From: Carex sylvatica
Lineage: Eukaryota; Streptophyta; Magnoliopsida; Poales; Cyperaceae
Direction: 5' to 3'
Assembly (NCBI GenBank): GCA_964058845.1
Contig: CAXKVR010000316.1
Span: forward strand, 38,501 to 102,500
Length of the DNA: 64,000 nt
Positions within the stretch are counted from its first letter, which is position 1. Every line of letters starts with the position of its first letter. Under the pieces are notes generated by a model, which was not told the origin of the DNA, did not search any database, and saw nothing but the letters and a program-made list of their open reading frames with translations. Position numbers and translations under genes: made by a program. Shown here in pieces: positions 25,272 through 36,583 of this stretch.

Positions 25272-26705
25272 AACCATCCCAATAAATTAGAATTAAATCA
25301 TTACCACCCGTTTATTCGGATTTAAGATTCCACCACGAACGTATACCTAGTATGCGGACGGATCCCAATCGAAATGCATACCCAGTATGCGAATGGATCG
25401 GTGCGCATACTGGGTACGCAAATGGGATCAGTGCGCGTATTAGGTATGTGAACGAATCGGTGCGCGTACTGGGTATGCGAATGTATTGTGTTTCAGCTTG
25501 GAACACGTTGTTTTGGCTTTGGCCGAACAATGCACTTTTCTGCATTGTCAGGAACAGCTCTATTTTGGCCAGGAACAACCATGTTTTGACCAAGAACTGA
25601 CACTGTTTTTGTAGACAAAGCTAAATCAATAATTTTGATGAATTAACAATTGTTTTAACATTTATATTTTCTCATTACAGTTTTATCGTTCAAGAGGTGG
25701 TGATTTTAGCCAACAATTTGTATATTAATTTTTATTGTAGTAGAACTTATGTTTTGTTCAAGTCAATGTTATTAGTTTGAATGATGTAGAATTTATATTT
25801 TGTTCAAGTCGAATTTTAAGAAATGTAGTGGCAGGCGTAATAAGGTCATAAAAGACAAACACAACCAAATAAAAGTCATAATAACATAATAACTAAATAA
25901 CAGTCCGAATAACATAAATAAAAGTCTGAATAACATAATAACTAAATAACAGTTCGAATAACATAAATAAAAGTCATAATAACATAATAACTAATAAAAA
26001 ATACATTTATAATTTGATACATTTTTACTCAATTTTGATCTAAATACAACAATGTAATATAATTTTGATACAATTTTGATTACTTTCAAATAGTACAATG
26101 ATAATTTGGTGCATTTTTACTTAATTTTGGTCTAATTCTAAATTGGTACAATTCTACTCAATTTAAAACTAAATATATTTCTAAAATACAATTCTACTCA
26201 ATTTTACTTTAAATACAACTCTAAAATATAATTTTACTCAATTTTAGTTCTAATACAATAATGTTGGACATATACTACCATTTTTGGACATGCGTAACTA
26301 TTTAATACAATTCTGGTTTAATTTGGTAACATATATCCAACTAACTACTTAATAAAACAATTAAATAACAAAATTTAATTACATTTTTTTTTACCTTTTA
26401 TTGCCACGCAGTGCGCGCTGATCCTCTGGGACGGATGGAGAGTGAAAATTAATCGTGAGTTAAAAAATTGGTGCGCATGGGCTTGATGGGGATCGGAATA
26501 CATACCCAGTACACGAACCGATCGGTGCGCATACTGGGTATGCAAATGGATCGGTTCGCTTACCCAGTATGCGTACCGAATTCGTCTGTATACCAGTACG
26601 CGCTTCGATTGGGATCTGTCCGCATACTCAGTCCGCGTTCGTGGTGAAATCTGAATTCCGAATAAACGAATGGTAATCAATTAATTCTAATTTATTGGGG
26701 TGGTA
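25272..26705. mobile_element. Long-TIR DNA element (about 1.43 kb)
   Basis: The left end (25272 on) and right end (to 26705) are reverse complements for roughly 220 bp, sharing blocks such as CCCAATAAATTAGAATTAA, CGTTTATTCGGA and CACCACGAACG, then GATCCCAATCGAA. The inner arms carry several copies of a CGCATACTGGGTATGCG-type palindrome. The interior (25600-26400) is AT-rich with no transposase frame. TIRs this long recall Mutator-like elements, but no 9-bp duplication was found, so the class is uncertain. Confidence 0.75.
25875..25995. repeat. 49-bp tandem repeat, about 2.4 copies
   Basis: GTC(A/T)(T/G)AATAACATAATAAC-type units start at 25875, 25924 and 25973. They lie inside the long-TIR element. 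Confidence 0.75.
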
Positions 26706-27880
26706 AATAAAATTTTTTTGGTCCGATCAGGCACGCACTCAACATGGAGTCTGTGTTCCTCCAGTACCTGAGGAGCAATTTGAATAAATGGACGGCTCAG
26801 ATTAATCTCAACCGGATCAAACTCAATCTGACGCCTATTGAAACTGTAAAGGTTTGCTTTGAGATTTGTGTCAAGTTAAAAGAACGGTTCAGATTTTTCG
26901 CTTGCACAATAGGTACCTGACGTGATACGGATTCCTTAACATGCATGATCGATGCAGATTGATGAAGCCACAACTCAGAGCCGTTCCCATTCTTGTATGG
27001 TCCTGATCGAGCCATAGAATTAAGATATAAATTTATTGGCATTTGTGATCACGACCGTTTAAATATCTTTTCTTTTTTAAATTGAGTTTTCATCTTGGAT
27101 ATGAAGATTTGTGCATCAATAGTTATCATTTAAAAAAAAAAATTGAGTTTTCATCTTTGATAATATAAACTAAGTCTATATTATTGAGTTTTAAATTTTA
27201 AATTTATTTTTGAAAATTATCAAGAATTTTAAAATTGTCCAAAAGAAAATAAACAAATTGATAAATAGATAGATAGATATATAAATAAAATAAAAAAACA
27301 AACAATAAAGAAAATAAACAAAATTTCCGCGGTCGTCCCCATAATACCTATTAGAACCGATCAAACAAGAACAGTTCTTCAATATTTAATTCTATTTTGT
27401 TGATAGTTGGTAATAATTTTCATAATTCTACAATTAAGAAAATAAGAAATTTCAAAATACGAGCCTAAGGCAATGGACGTACTTTTTATGTTGCATGATT
27501 TAAGACGTTTCAAATATGTAACACGGTATTACTTCTTAAAAAAAATTAGATCTGTGGCATGATTCGTCGTTGGGTATATCTATTTTATTTTTTCTTATAT
27601 ATTTAGAATTAAAACTGAATTATGGACATTCGGAGAAAAAGGAAGTAAAAAAGGTTTTTATTTTTAAACCCTAAACCGAATTACATGACTATGTGGAGCT
27701 AGCTACAACATAAAAAAAAAATTAAAATGAGTTAACAATCAACAAATATAAATATGCAATTAAATTATCAACTAAAACAAATAATATTATCATACCTGTC
27801 AAGTGGAAGTGAAATATCAAATATATCAACTGTTTCAATATTTATTTTCTCAAATATCTTAATCAGTGTTCTAAATAGCG
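26706..27880. other. AT-rich non-genic stretch
   Basis: No supported gene or repeat. A short gata-rich patch lies near 27262-27285. Confidence 0.45.
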
Positions 27881-28318
27881 CGCTATAGCATTTTTGGACC
27901 CTAAACGCTAAGCTATGGCATCAAAACGCACTATTTGAGTTACGGACACTATAGCGGTAATAACGGTCGGCTATAGCGCATAGCGTGTAGCATAAATAGC
28001 GCGCGCTATGCAATATGAGCTTTTTTTTTTCTTTTCAATTTATATGAGCTTTAAATAAAGGCTCAGATTGGATTTTAACCGTAATTTTTTTTACAATTGA
28101 CGTACTAAGCTTTATATTAAACTATTAATTATTAAATGAGAGATCCATCAAACAAAATAAAATAAGGGAGCTACAGCGCGCTATGCAACATGAGTTTTTT
28201 TTTTTAAAATTTATATGGGCTTTAAATAAAGGCTCAGATTGAATATTAAGATATTTCTTGAAGTAGCAAAATGATACTTACTATATTAAGATATTTCTTG
28301 AAGTAACAAAATGAGCTG
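27881..28318. repeat. Decayed repeat with TAGCGC/GCGCTA palindromes and partial duplications
   Basis: 27884-28015 is dense in AGCGCGCTATAGC-like self-complementary words. An approximately 85-bp segment, from AGCGCGCTATGCAA through CTTTAAATAAAGGCTCAGATTG, occurs at about 27994-28070 and again at about 28174-28240. A further 33-bp unit (ATATTAAGATATTTCTTGAAG...) is repeated at 28243 and 28283. It is probably the edge of a DNA transposon; the boundaries are unclear. Confidence 0.5.
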
Positions 28319-28320
28319 CC

Positions 28321-28973
28321 TCATGTGCCTGTGCTAGTATCCACAAATACTGATGTCCCAAGTTCCTCCTCACCAGTGCCTTCTTCACCTTCTCCACATG
28401 AGTCGAGAGGTAACGATTCCTTCCCTGATACTTCAAATGATCCTGCCTTGCCCCTCAGAACCCCTAGAGTCAATGCTGGAATACCTTCAGCTAAGTTTGA
28501 TAGTTGGGAGACTGACATTGCGAATTATATATCATATGCATCCATTCCACCTACATATAAGTCATTCATTGCATCATTGCATTCAGTGCATATACTTAAC
28601 AACTGGCAGGTAGCTAAGCAAGATCCTAGGTGGTTGAGTGCCATGCAATAGGAACTTCAGGCATTGAAAAAGAATGACACTTGGGAGCTGGTACCTTTGC
28701 CAGCTAGAAAGCGTGCTGTTGGACGTAAGTGGATGTATAATGTTAAACAAACTCCAGAGGGCAAGATCGATAGGTACAAGGTCATATTGGTTGCTAAAGG
28801 CTATAGCCAAACATATGGCATCGACTATGATGAGACATTTGCTCCAGTAGCAACGATGAGCATGGTTAGAATGTTGGTGTCATGTGCTGCCAACTTCAAT
28901 TGGCCACTACATCAGCTAGATGTCAAGAATGCATTTTTGCATGGAGATCTCCAGGAGGAGGTGTATATGGAGA
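28321..28973 (+). pseudogene. Ty1/copia polyprotein fragment (RT N-terminal part)
   Basis: One plus-strand frame runs from 28325. It has a Ser/Pro-rich linker, then the conserved start of copia reverse transcriptase: TWELVPLP about residue 118, then [26 protein letters not shown] and [18 protein letters not shown]. In-frame TAG at 28649-28651 replaces the Glu codon normally found in AMQEEL-type sequences. The fragment ends at about 28973, well before the catalytic YVDD block, where the next LTR inserted. No integrase, RNase H or copia LTR adjoins it. It is therefore a relic. Confidence 0.88.
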
Positions 28974-28978
28974 GATAC

Positions 28979-31692
28979 TGTCACACCCCGAAACAAGGGG
29001 TTGTGCAGTCACGCCGTGAATATATAGTTTCCTATATACTCACAAGGCAATTACGAAATATAATTCCAAACAAGTAATTCAATCATGCCATAATTACTAT
29101 AACAGTAAAATTTGTGCCATCTATTTATATAGTCTTATTTCTAAGAAAACTTTTATCAAGAATTCATTAACAAAACATGCATATATTATCATAGCATCCA
29201 TAAAAGTAGTATTGTTATAAACTCTTTATAACATATAGTAAATGAAACTAGAAACAGTATTTAACATTTTTAACCACAACATAGTCTAATTGAAGGATCT
29301 GTACAACAAAACAATTTACAAACCTCCAATCAGATAATAAAAACTTTTATAGTAACATGGCAGATTCCTATACATACAAGGCTTACTTCTCACTCGATAT
29401 CACCCAAATCCTTATTCTCGCTTTCCTGAAATAAAATAACATAAAAACCCACGAGGGGAAAGAGGGGTGAGAAACTTGTCAACCGTTTCTCAGTGCAGAA
29501 TTTAAATAGGGCTACTGGATTTGTAAGAAATTCATTACTAGAACTAAATAATCATAATATTACAAGATTAAGTTAATCAGACAATAATAATGAATGCATA
29601 TGCTCAAGATTGATATCAAATGAATTTCAACATATATCACATTCAAAGAGAACCAAAGAGCTGTTACTCATAAAATTTGGACCTAATCAATAAAATCACT
29701 AGGTCAGGTCACCACTGATAGATATAAGATATCTATCAGCTTTGGCTTAAACAGTTCTGTATTTCCTGGTTTGTAGTCAACACACATATCAATTTAGTGA
29801 ATCAGATTAACAATAATATATTCCAATAATATGCAACAGATTGTCACCCTTACCAAAGAGTGACAAATAAAGCATTCGATATACCACAGTTCTACTATTC
29901 CTGCAATCACAATTTACATTATCCTCTACCCAACCGGTACTGGGTTCAGTTGAGGGCATTCACCGTATGCGCATATGGATCCTGAATCAAAGTCTAGCGT
30001 CGACTCTAGACTTTGCAGTAAATAATAAAATAAATCAATTCAATACTGTGGTCCCATTCAATTTTAAGAAACGAGAGGACAGCCAATCGATGAGACAATA
30101 CCAAAATGATAAATCATCACAGTTATAAAAATTCAAGTATGCTATTAACTTACCTTATGCAAATGATGCAATGACGCTAGAAATCAGGAATTCAACATGC
30201 TAATATGCATAGTTATTTAGTTCTTAGAAATAAAAATCAAGACAAATCCCGTGAACCCCCGCACCTGATCACGTATGGTGCGTAGAGGATCAGCTATCAC
30301 TAGATTCAGAACTTCCGACGATCCCGCTAAGTCGTGCTCGATAGGGTTTATGCCTATGTTAACATAGCATAGACTAGTTAGTAAAATAAGATCATATGAA
30401 CCAAATAAATCCTATAAAATAAGTTTACATAAGCATCCGGTTTTACTCGGTTACATTATAAAAACCTAAATTTTTAAAAGCCATCATTTAAACCGTCAAT
30501 TCCTTTTATACCCTTCGGCCTATTTGACTTATCGATTTCAAATTCAAGGCCCATTTACCAACATTTCAATTCAAGGCCTCTTTACAATTATTTAAAGTCT
30601 CATATGGCCGGCCCTATACTCAAAATCTCATCATTTTACATCTAGGCTCTTGCACTTAATTAATTTACACAATTTAGGGGTAATTAGCATATCAAACCCT
30701 AAACTTTTAAAAGTTTGCAAAATGGTCCCTGTCAGTTCAAAGACTGGTATACACACAAAATCAGCACAGTACCAGTAGTATACTGGGCTGGTACCACTGG
30801 TACCAGCACTTCGCAAGTCAGCACAACAACACAACACAGCCAAGCAACAAGCCAGACCAGCAAAACAGAAAAGATAAGGCAACAGATCAGAGGCAAAGCA
30901 CCCCACCAGCAAAACACACAAGCACATATGCACCTATACGCATATACCAGACAGAACAGCACACCAAAAACAAAGAAAAACAACAGATCAGAGGCAATCA
31001 CAGAGCCAGCAAAACACAACAAGGCAAGGCGCAAACAAGATAGAACCAACTCAAGTCAATGCCTTTGCCGGGAAAATCAACAACCCGAGCAAAGACAATT
31101 TATCTAATCGAAACCCAACAAGGCAATATCAACCAATTTAACGGGATAACTCGAATTTTTACCCGATTAGAGCTAGCACGAAAATGGAGAGAGCAAGAGG
31201 AAATCAACACCAGTACAGCAACAACAAGCACCAGACTAGCACCAGCCAAGTACCAGAATAGCAAGCACACCTCAACCCTAATTTCTAGGGTTTCTGAACT
31301 CAACTCAAAGGTAAACAGGGACAACGAGAGAGAGAAAGAGTTATCTCACGTGACGTGAGAGAGTAAAGAATAGGGAGAGAGAGAGTAAAAGCAGTAGCAT
31401 AGTAAAAAAAAAAAAAATCTCAAAATATTTATATTCTATTTAATTGAGCTGCTGCAATTTCCTTTGCTCTAAGGCCTACGGCCTAGTGTGCATATAAATA
31501 AATATAATAGCTTTGAAGATTTTAATTGGTCAATGGATACCATACTTTGATAAATTTTCAAAGTTTATCATTTCCAGATTTTTTTCATGATTCGGGATTC
31601 TAAAAATTAAATTTCGAAATGTTTGTTAAACTCTCAATATGCATATTATTTAATATTTTCAATTATCCTTTTATAACATTTACAATGTTACA
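28979..31692 (-). mobile_element. Solo LTR (2.71 kb), TSD gatac
   Basis: The plus strand begins TGTCACACCCCG and ends AATGTTACA. The flanks are identical 5-mers, gatac at 28974-28978 and 31693-31697. On the minus strand an ATATAAATA-type box (about 31420) is followed by a CT-rich leader (31400-31320), the pattern of a plant Pol II promoter, which sets the orientation. No gag, pol or PBS is inside. It contains a cluster of GGTACC/TACTGG words near 30763-30810. It is related to the LTRs at 3243 and 52008 by its ends and the TTTCTCAGTGC patch (about 29490). Longer short frames inside are not genes. Confidence 0.85.
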
Positions 31693-31697
31693 GATAC

Positions 31698-33788
31698 TAA
31701 GTATCTGAACTCTTTTGATTAGCTTCAATGCTATTGTACCGTTCATAGGTACCAAACCGGTACTGTTATCAATATGATACAACTCAAATCATGATCAAAC
31801 CCATCTCAGATGAGAAATTAATACTCCTAATACCTTTTGGACCTTCATACGACCTCAAATGAATGATTTATTAAAGAAAATCACAATGAAATCAAGCATA
31901 ATCGACTCAGGAGAAAATCGGTACCAATGGTTACTGTAGAAGCCTATACCGAAGCCTCCGATGATCTCTAGCTACTGACAATAGTGCCAATCGACTCCTG
32001 ACATCGAGACGATCAAGATGGTATGCTTGGTCGGCGACGCCGTGGTCAGAATCGGCCGGACCCCTTCTTTCTCGGCCCTGTCAGAGATGAACTCTAGGGT
32101 TCATCGACTCTGCACGGATTCTAAAGCATAGGCATGGATCTTGATGCACAGGAAGAGATCTAATGGCTAAAATTTAAATAAGAGAATCAACGGTCCACTG
32201 ACAAAGGGGCACTGACAAGCTGGGACCCCTTTGTCAGTGATTCAAGCAAATTTAAAATGATATAACACGAATCCTAAAGTCTAATTGATGAAATCCCAGC
32301 CTCTATACATTAATAGATAATCCAGCACACTCTTTGAAGGCCCAGGAACTCAAATCTTGAAGCCCATTTAGATTAAATCCCTCCTGTACATATCTTAAAA
32401 TTCAGTGCAAATCTCAAAGGTTTATGCACAGATCTTGATATCTTAGCACAGATCTTAAAGCCCAGGTGTTATGAATTCAAAGATTAGCACACTCATCAAA
32501 GGTTTATGCACATTAATTGATAATCCAGCACACTCTTTGAAGGCCCAGGAACTCAAATCTTGAAGCCCATTTAGATTAAATCCCTCCTGTACATATCTTA
32601 AAATTCAGTGCAAATCTCAAAGGTTTATGCACAGATCTTGATAGCTTAGCATAGATCTTAAAGCCCAGGTGTTATGAATTCAAAGATTAGCACACTCATC
32701 AAAGGTCCAGTACACTCATTAATGATTTGAGCCCAAATCTCAAAGCCCATCAAACTAAATCAGGCCTACACCAATCTTAAAGCCCACTAAATTAAATCTA
32801 AAGACCCACCATACATCTCAAAGCCTTAAAAATCCAAATCCTGAAGCTCAGTACTAATCTTAAAGCCCAGATATGATAAAAAAGATACCTTTTTCATATA
32901 AACCCCTCCGATTAAAGAAAATATGCAGAGAGGTCCCTGAAAATTTACATAAAGGCCCCGGGCAGCATAAAATCTTTATAAACATGCCCTTGAGAGCCCA
33001 ATTTTCATTCCAGACCCTATAAAAATCCAAATTACAACATCAGGTCTCTGAAAATTTACAAATAGGTCCCTGAGAGTATAAAAACTTCACAAACAAGTCA
33101 TTTCAGTCCTTTTTGGCAATAACTTCTTCGTTTCAAGTCCAAATCGACTCAAACCAGTTCCAAATGAACCCAAATTCAATTCTCTATGATCCTAAGTAAT
33201 AATTGAACATGTTTAAAATTTCATTATAATATGAAATGACCAAAATACCCCTCTCTCGACATATTTTTATAGAAATGATATTTGAATATATATTTCTCAA
33301 ATTTAAATTATACAAACGATACTTCCTTGCATATTCTTATATACTGAAAATATTAAATACATATGCACGTGCACATAGGACCAAGATAAATATCCAGATC
33401 ATGTCCAAATCAGTCAAGAAATTACTAAACGACCAAATGAACCTTACATGAGTCTTCTTTTAAAGCCCCATTACTCAGTTCACAACCAATAGGCACAAAT
33501 CGCAGAATGAACGAGGTGTTCAGCTTGACCCGAAAGGTCTTTCTGATGTAATTAATGGCAGGGGCTTGCGCCCGTCGGGAGTTAAACGTCACCACAATCG
33601 AAAATAATAAAACCCTGACGAACCAATCATGAACATAAGTACGCAGCAAGGGTGAACCAGGAGGAAAGCAGGGAGAGAGAGAAGAGAAATTCGATGTGTC
33701 ATATCGTCACATTGCTTCGCACCGTCAGCTAACCCGACGAACCATAGAAACTAAAACTCTCAGTGTGTGAACTTTTTTGCCGCCTACA
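31698..33788 (+). mobile_element. Left LTR of gypsy element
   Basis: This stretch matches 48689-50551 nearly end to end in the same orientation, with scattered point differences (I estimate above 90 percent identity). It ends ...GCCGCCTACA and is followed two to five bases later by a PBS-like sequence and gag, so it is the 5' LTR. Its own 5' terminus is not clean: homology to the right LTR fades at about 31698, next to the copia relic and the solo LTR. It is about 200 bp longer than the matching part of the right LTR because of a 203-bp tandem duplication. Confidence 0.8.
32307..32712. repeat. 203-bp tandem duplication inside the left LTR
   Basis: The GATAATCCAGCACACTCTTTG segment starts at 32316 and again at 32519, and the following about 190 bp are nearly identical. 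The right LTR (48689-50551) has a single copy, so the duplication arose after insertion. Confidence 0.88.
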
Positions 33789-33793
33789 GGTTT

Positions 33794-33811
33794 TGGCACG
33801 CCCGGTGGGAC
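33794..33811 (+). other. Primer-binding site of gypsy element
   Basis: TGGCACGCCCGGTGGGAC begins six bases after the LTR end. It starts with TGG, as required to pair with a tRNA CCA end, and resembles PBS regions of plant Tat-type gypsy elements. The tRNA species is not assigned. Confidence 0.6.
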
Positions 33812-34005
33812 AAACTTCTCCTCACAGGTTCGGAATCCGATACGAACACAAAAGGAACTATACCCAAGCAATCAATGACTTTCCAAATTCCCAAAGCACT
33901 AAGTCATTGGATTGCTCGGGTAAATTCTTGTCCTTTTTTGTTCGTTGTCGCTGCCTATGAATTGAGTAATCGGGCTAAACTCATGTATATCAATTAGGTT
34001 CTCGT

Positions 34006-34098
34006 AATTTATGCATATATATAAAATCGACTAATGAAGTTTCAAGTTTTGTAATTTATGCATATATATAAAATTGACTAATGAAGTTTCAAGTTTTG
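34006..34098. repeat. 47-bp tandem duplication upstream of gag
   Basis: A GTAATTTATGCATATATATA unit starts at 34004 and again at 34051. The second copy ends just before the gag frame. A TTTGTTTGCAG acceptor-like sequence follows at about 34099-34109. Confidence 0.7.
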
Positions 34099-34110
34099 TT
34101 TGTTTGCAGG

Positions 34111-36583
34111 ATGTCGACAATGATGAACTACCTCGCTGCAACAACCAACCAACTGAGCAATCTTCCTAATGAGGAAGGTGTGTTCTTTTTTGGGACCTTT
34201 GCGGTCCCCACCTCTGAAATGCTGAAGTTCTCTACACCTGCTCCCATGACTGAGCAGACTGAACATGAATCTCTCGGGTCTATAACCGAGGAAGAAGCTG
34301 AAGTAGAAGGTGAGGTATGCTACTACCTCACTCCAAAAGGAAAAGATGGCAAGACCTTTGCCTTGCCTTCCAAATCTAGGCTTGCAAGAAGACGCGCTAA
34401 GAAGAAACTGACCCGGGTCAACCATGCTATGGCCCCGGTCAACAAAAAAAGATCCATTCAATCTTACTAGAATGAATTGGTAGCTGAATCGGTTCTCCCC
34501 ACCCATAACTCCTTTTCTCCTCTGAGAATCGTGAAAATAAACTCGTCTACTGCACACATACGTGTAGCGGGGGAAATTCCTCAAACTATCTCCTTCGTAC
34601 ATAAGCCAAGGAGAACGATCTCAAACCCCAACCCCAAAATGGTTGAAGATACCACCGTAACAGCTATCCATACAGCCCATAGGCAACTCCGCACCCTGAA
34701 GCATTGCAGAAGTCGATACTATACTTCTCCTGCTCTGAAAATTTCTACACCAGCTAATGCTAAGGCTAAGCTGACTTATCCAGTACAAATACTAAGAAGA
34801 TCCAAACCCAATGTTCCAGCTCATAAGCCGGGGGCACCCAAAGGTGCCCAACCATCCGTGTTTACAAGGCTTTTCTTTCCAGCCAAAGGGCTGGGGGCAT
34901 TTAAAGGCGCCTCATCATCTTCTACACCAGCCTCAAAGTTGGGGGCATCTGATAGCACCTCTTTAAAACTAAGACTCCGCAGAGAGATGCAGGCCAGCAC
35001 CTCTCAGCATACCAATAACGAGGGATCATATCAAACTCCTCAAACAATAAAACCAACCAATGTACATGATCAACTGGGGGCATGAATTAATCCGTGCCCA
35101 ACCCAAAGAAATCTGACAATTGTCGCACCAAGTACCATCTATAAGAAACATAGGGTCATAACAACACCCTCCCGATCAGACGATGAGGCATCTGTCTATG
35201 TAATAACCATACAAGAGGATCCTATAGGGGAAAAAAACTCTCCTGATCAAGACCAGGACCCTACTACATATGTAGTCAATGACAGACCGGGTAATGAGAG
35301 AGGAGACTCAAATGACCCTCCTCTCTAGAGTAAAGATAAAGACTCTATCATTCTATCAGCCGATGAACGCCCTGATGGCTGTATCCAAGACTTCAACAAT
35401 GCCGTGACAACCTTGCCACATGAAGGTCGATAAGATACCATAACATTAGAACAGCTAGCTAATCTCATGTGTTTACAACCAATGTCTGGTGAATCCATTA
35501 GAGATTATGTTACCAGGTGGCGTGATAGGGACATCAGAACACGACATTCCATATCTGAGAAAGATGCTGCGAAGTTCATAATCGATAATCTGACAGGCAA
35601 GGCAGAGAGATGGCTGAATATTACCAATGTCTGTACTTACCAAGAACTCATCGATACCGTGTCTCACCTAGGATACACAAATGAACTCACCGCACCATAC
35701 CTGCGGCAAAAAAACAAAATCCCTAGAAGAAACAAACCCAAAATAGCATGCTCTATCAAAAGTGAAGATCCTGAATCATCGGATGAAGAAACGGGGAGGG
35801 TCAACAATGAACGGGCTCCGATCAATTCCCATAATAATGAGCTTAGGGATAAGAAATATTCCTTCAAACGAGAGAGAACCTTCAAAATCTTTAAACAAGC
35901 ATTGGCAAATGGCCTTGAGTTACCCCGATGTGAACACCCTGAAGAAGAAAACAAGGTCAAAAATCCTAAGTACTACCCATACCATAGGGCAATAAGCCAT
36001 CCGATAGAAGATTGTCGGGTTTTCAAAGAATTAATCGAAAAAGAAATCAAAGACAGCCTCATACACTTGGCGCTAAGTGCCATGCAAACACCTGCATCTA
36101 ACGAATAGGTCAATATTATCTCCTATAGTGAGATAATCGAGAACAATAATGTGGTTTACTTTCCTCCAAATGTTACTGAAACCCGTCCATCTCGGATCAT
36201 GGGAACAAGAGAAAACATAACTATTACCCATAACGCATTCGATGTGTTCCCCAACCAACATGAGGCATTTCTGTGTGTCGCCTGTGGCTTTATCAAGAAA
36301 GCCCCAAGAAGGCTAACATGCCCAAACCATGGCATGGAACAAACTCTTCAAAGACATGAAAAGTTCAGCCTAGGAGGAAAAGTCTGGCTCAAAGATGAAA
36401 GAAAGTCAGATGTGGACCATAATGTCTACAATACCTATATCGTCAAATGCATCCTACCACATGACTCCTACCTGTTGATTATACCGTCTGGGTTGAAAAT
36501 TAGGACTTATCCTGATGACCGCCACTCGTCTGATGAATCAGACACCTATTCTGATAGTAATGAAGATGATTTAACAAGCAGAG
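34111..36583 (+). pseudogene. Gypsy gag region
   Basis: One frame can be followed from about 34111 to the LTR insertion at 36584. In-frame stops lie at 34468 (TAG), 35083 (TGA), 35326 (TAG), 35431 (TAA) and 36106 (TAG). The region 35467-35690 carries the gag capsid fold, with GESIRDYVTRWRD and TGKAERWL. At about 35968-36020 there is a degenerate zinc-knuckle-like motif (YYPYHRAISHPIEDC, first Cys changed to Tyr). Gag would form the virus-like particle. A clear protease motif was not seen. The frame continues beyond the inserted LTR at 38470 into reverse transcriptase, so gag and pol were probably one long frame. Multiple stops make it inactive. Confidence 0.8.

Noticed and set aside
28321..29077. 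Reading the copia frame through to 29077
   Set aside because: After 28973 the codons belong to the inserted solo LTR, as shown by the gatac duplication. The apparent extension is accidental.
30631..31358. Several 75-130-codon frames on both strands
   Set aside because: All lie inside the 28979-31692 solo LTR and overlap each other in low-complexity sequence. The hydrophobic minus-strand frame has no recognisable family.
34078..34602. 174-codon minus-strand frame opposite gypsy gag
   Set aside because: The plus strand carries the gag frame in register with the capsid domain. The antisense frame shows no family features.
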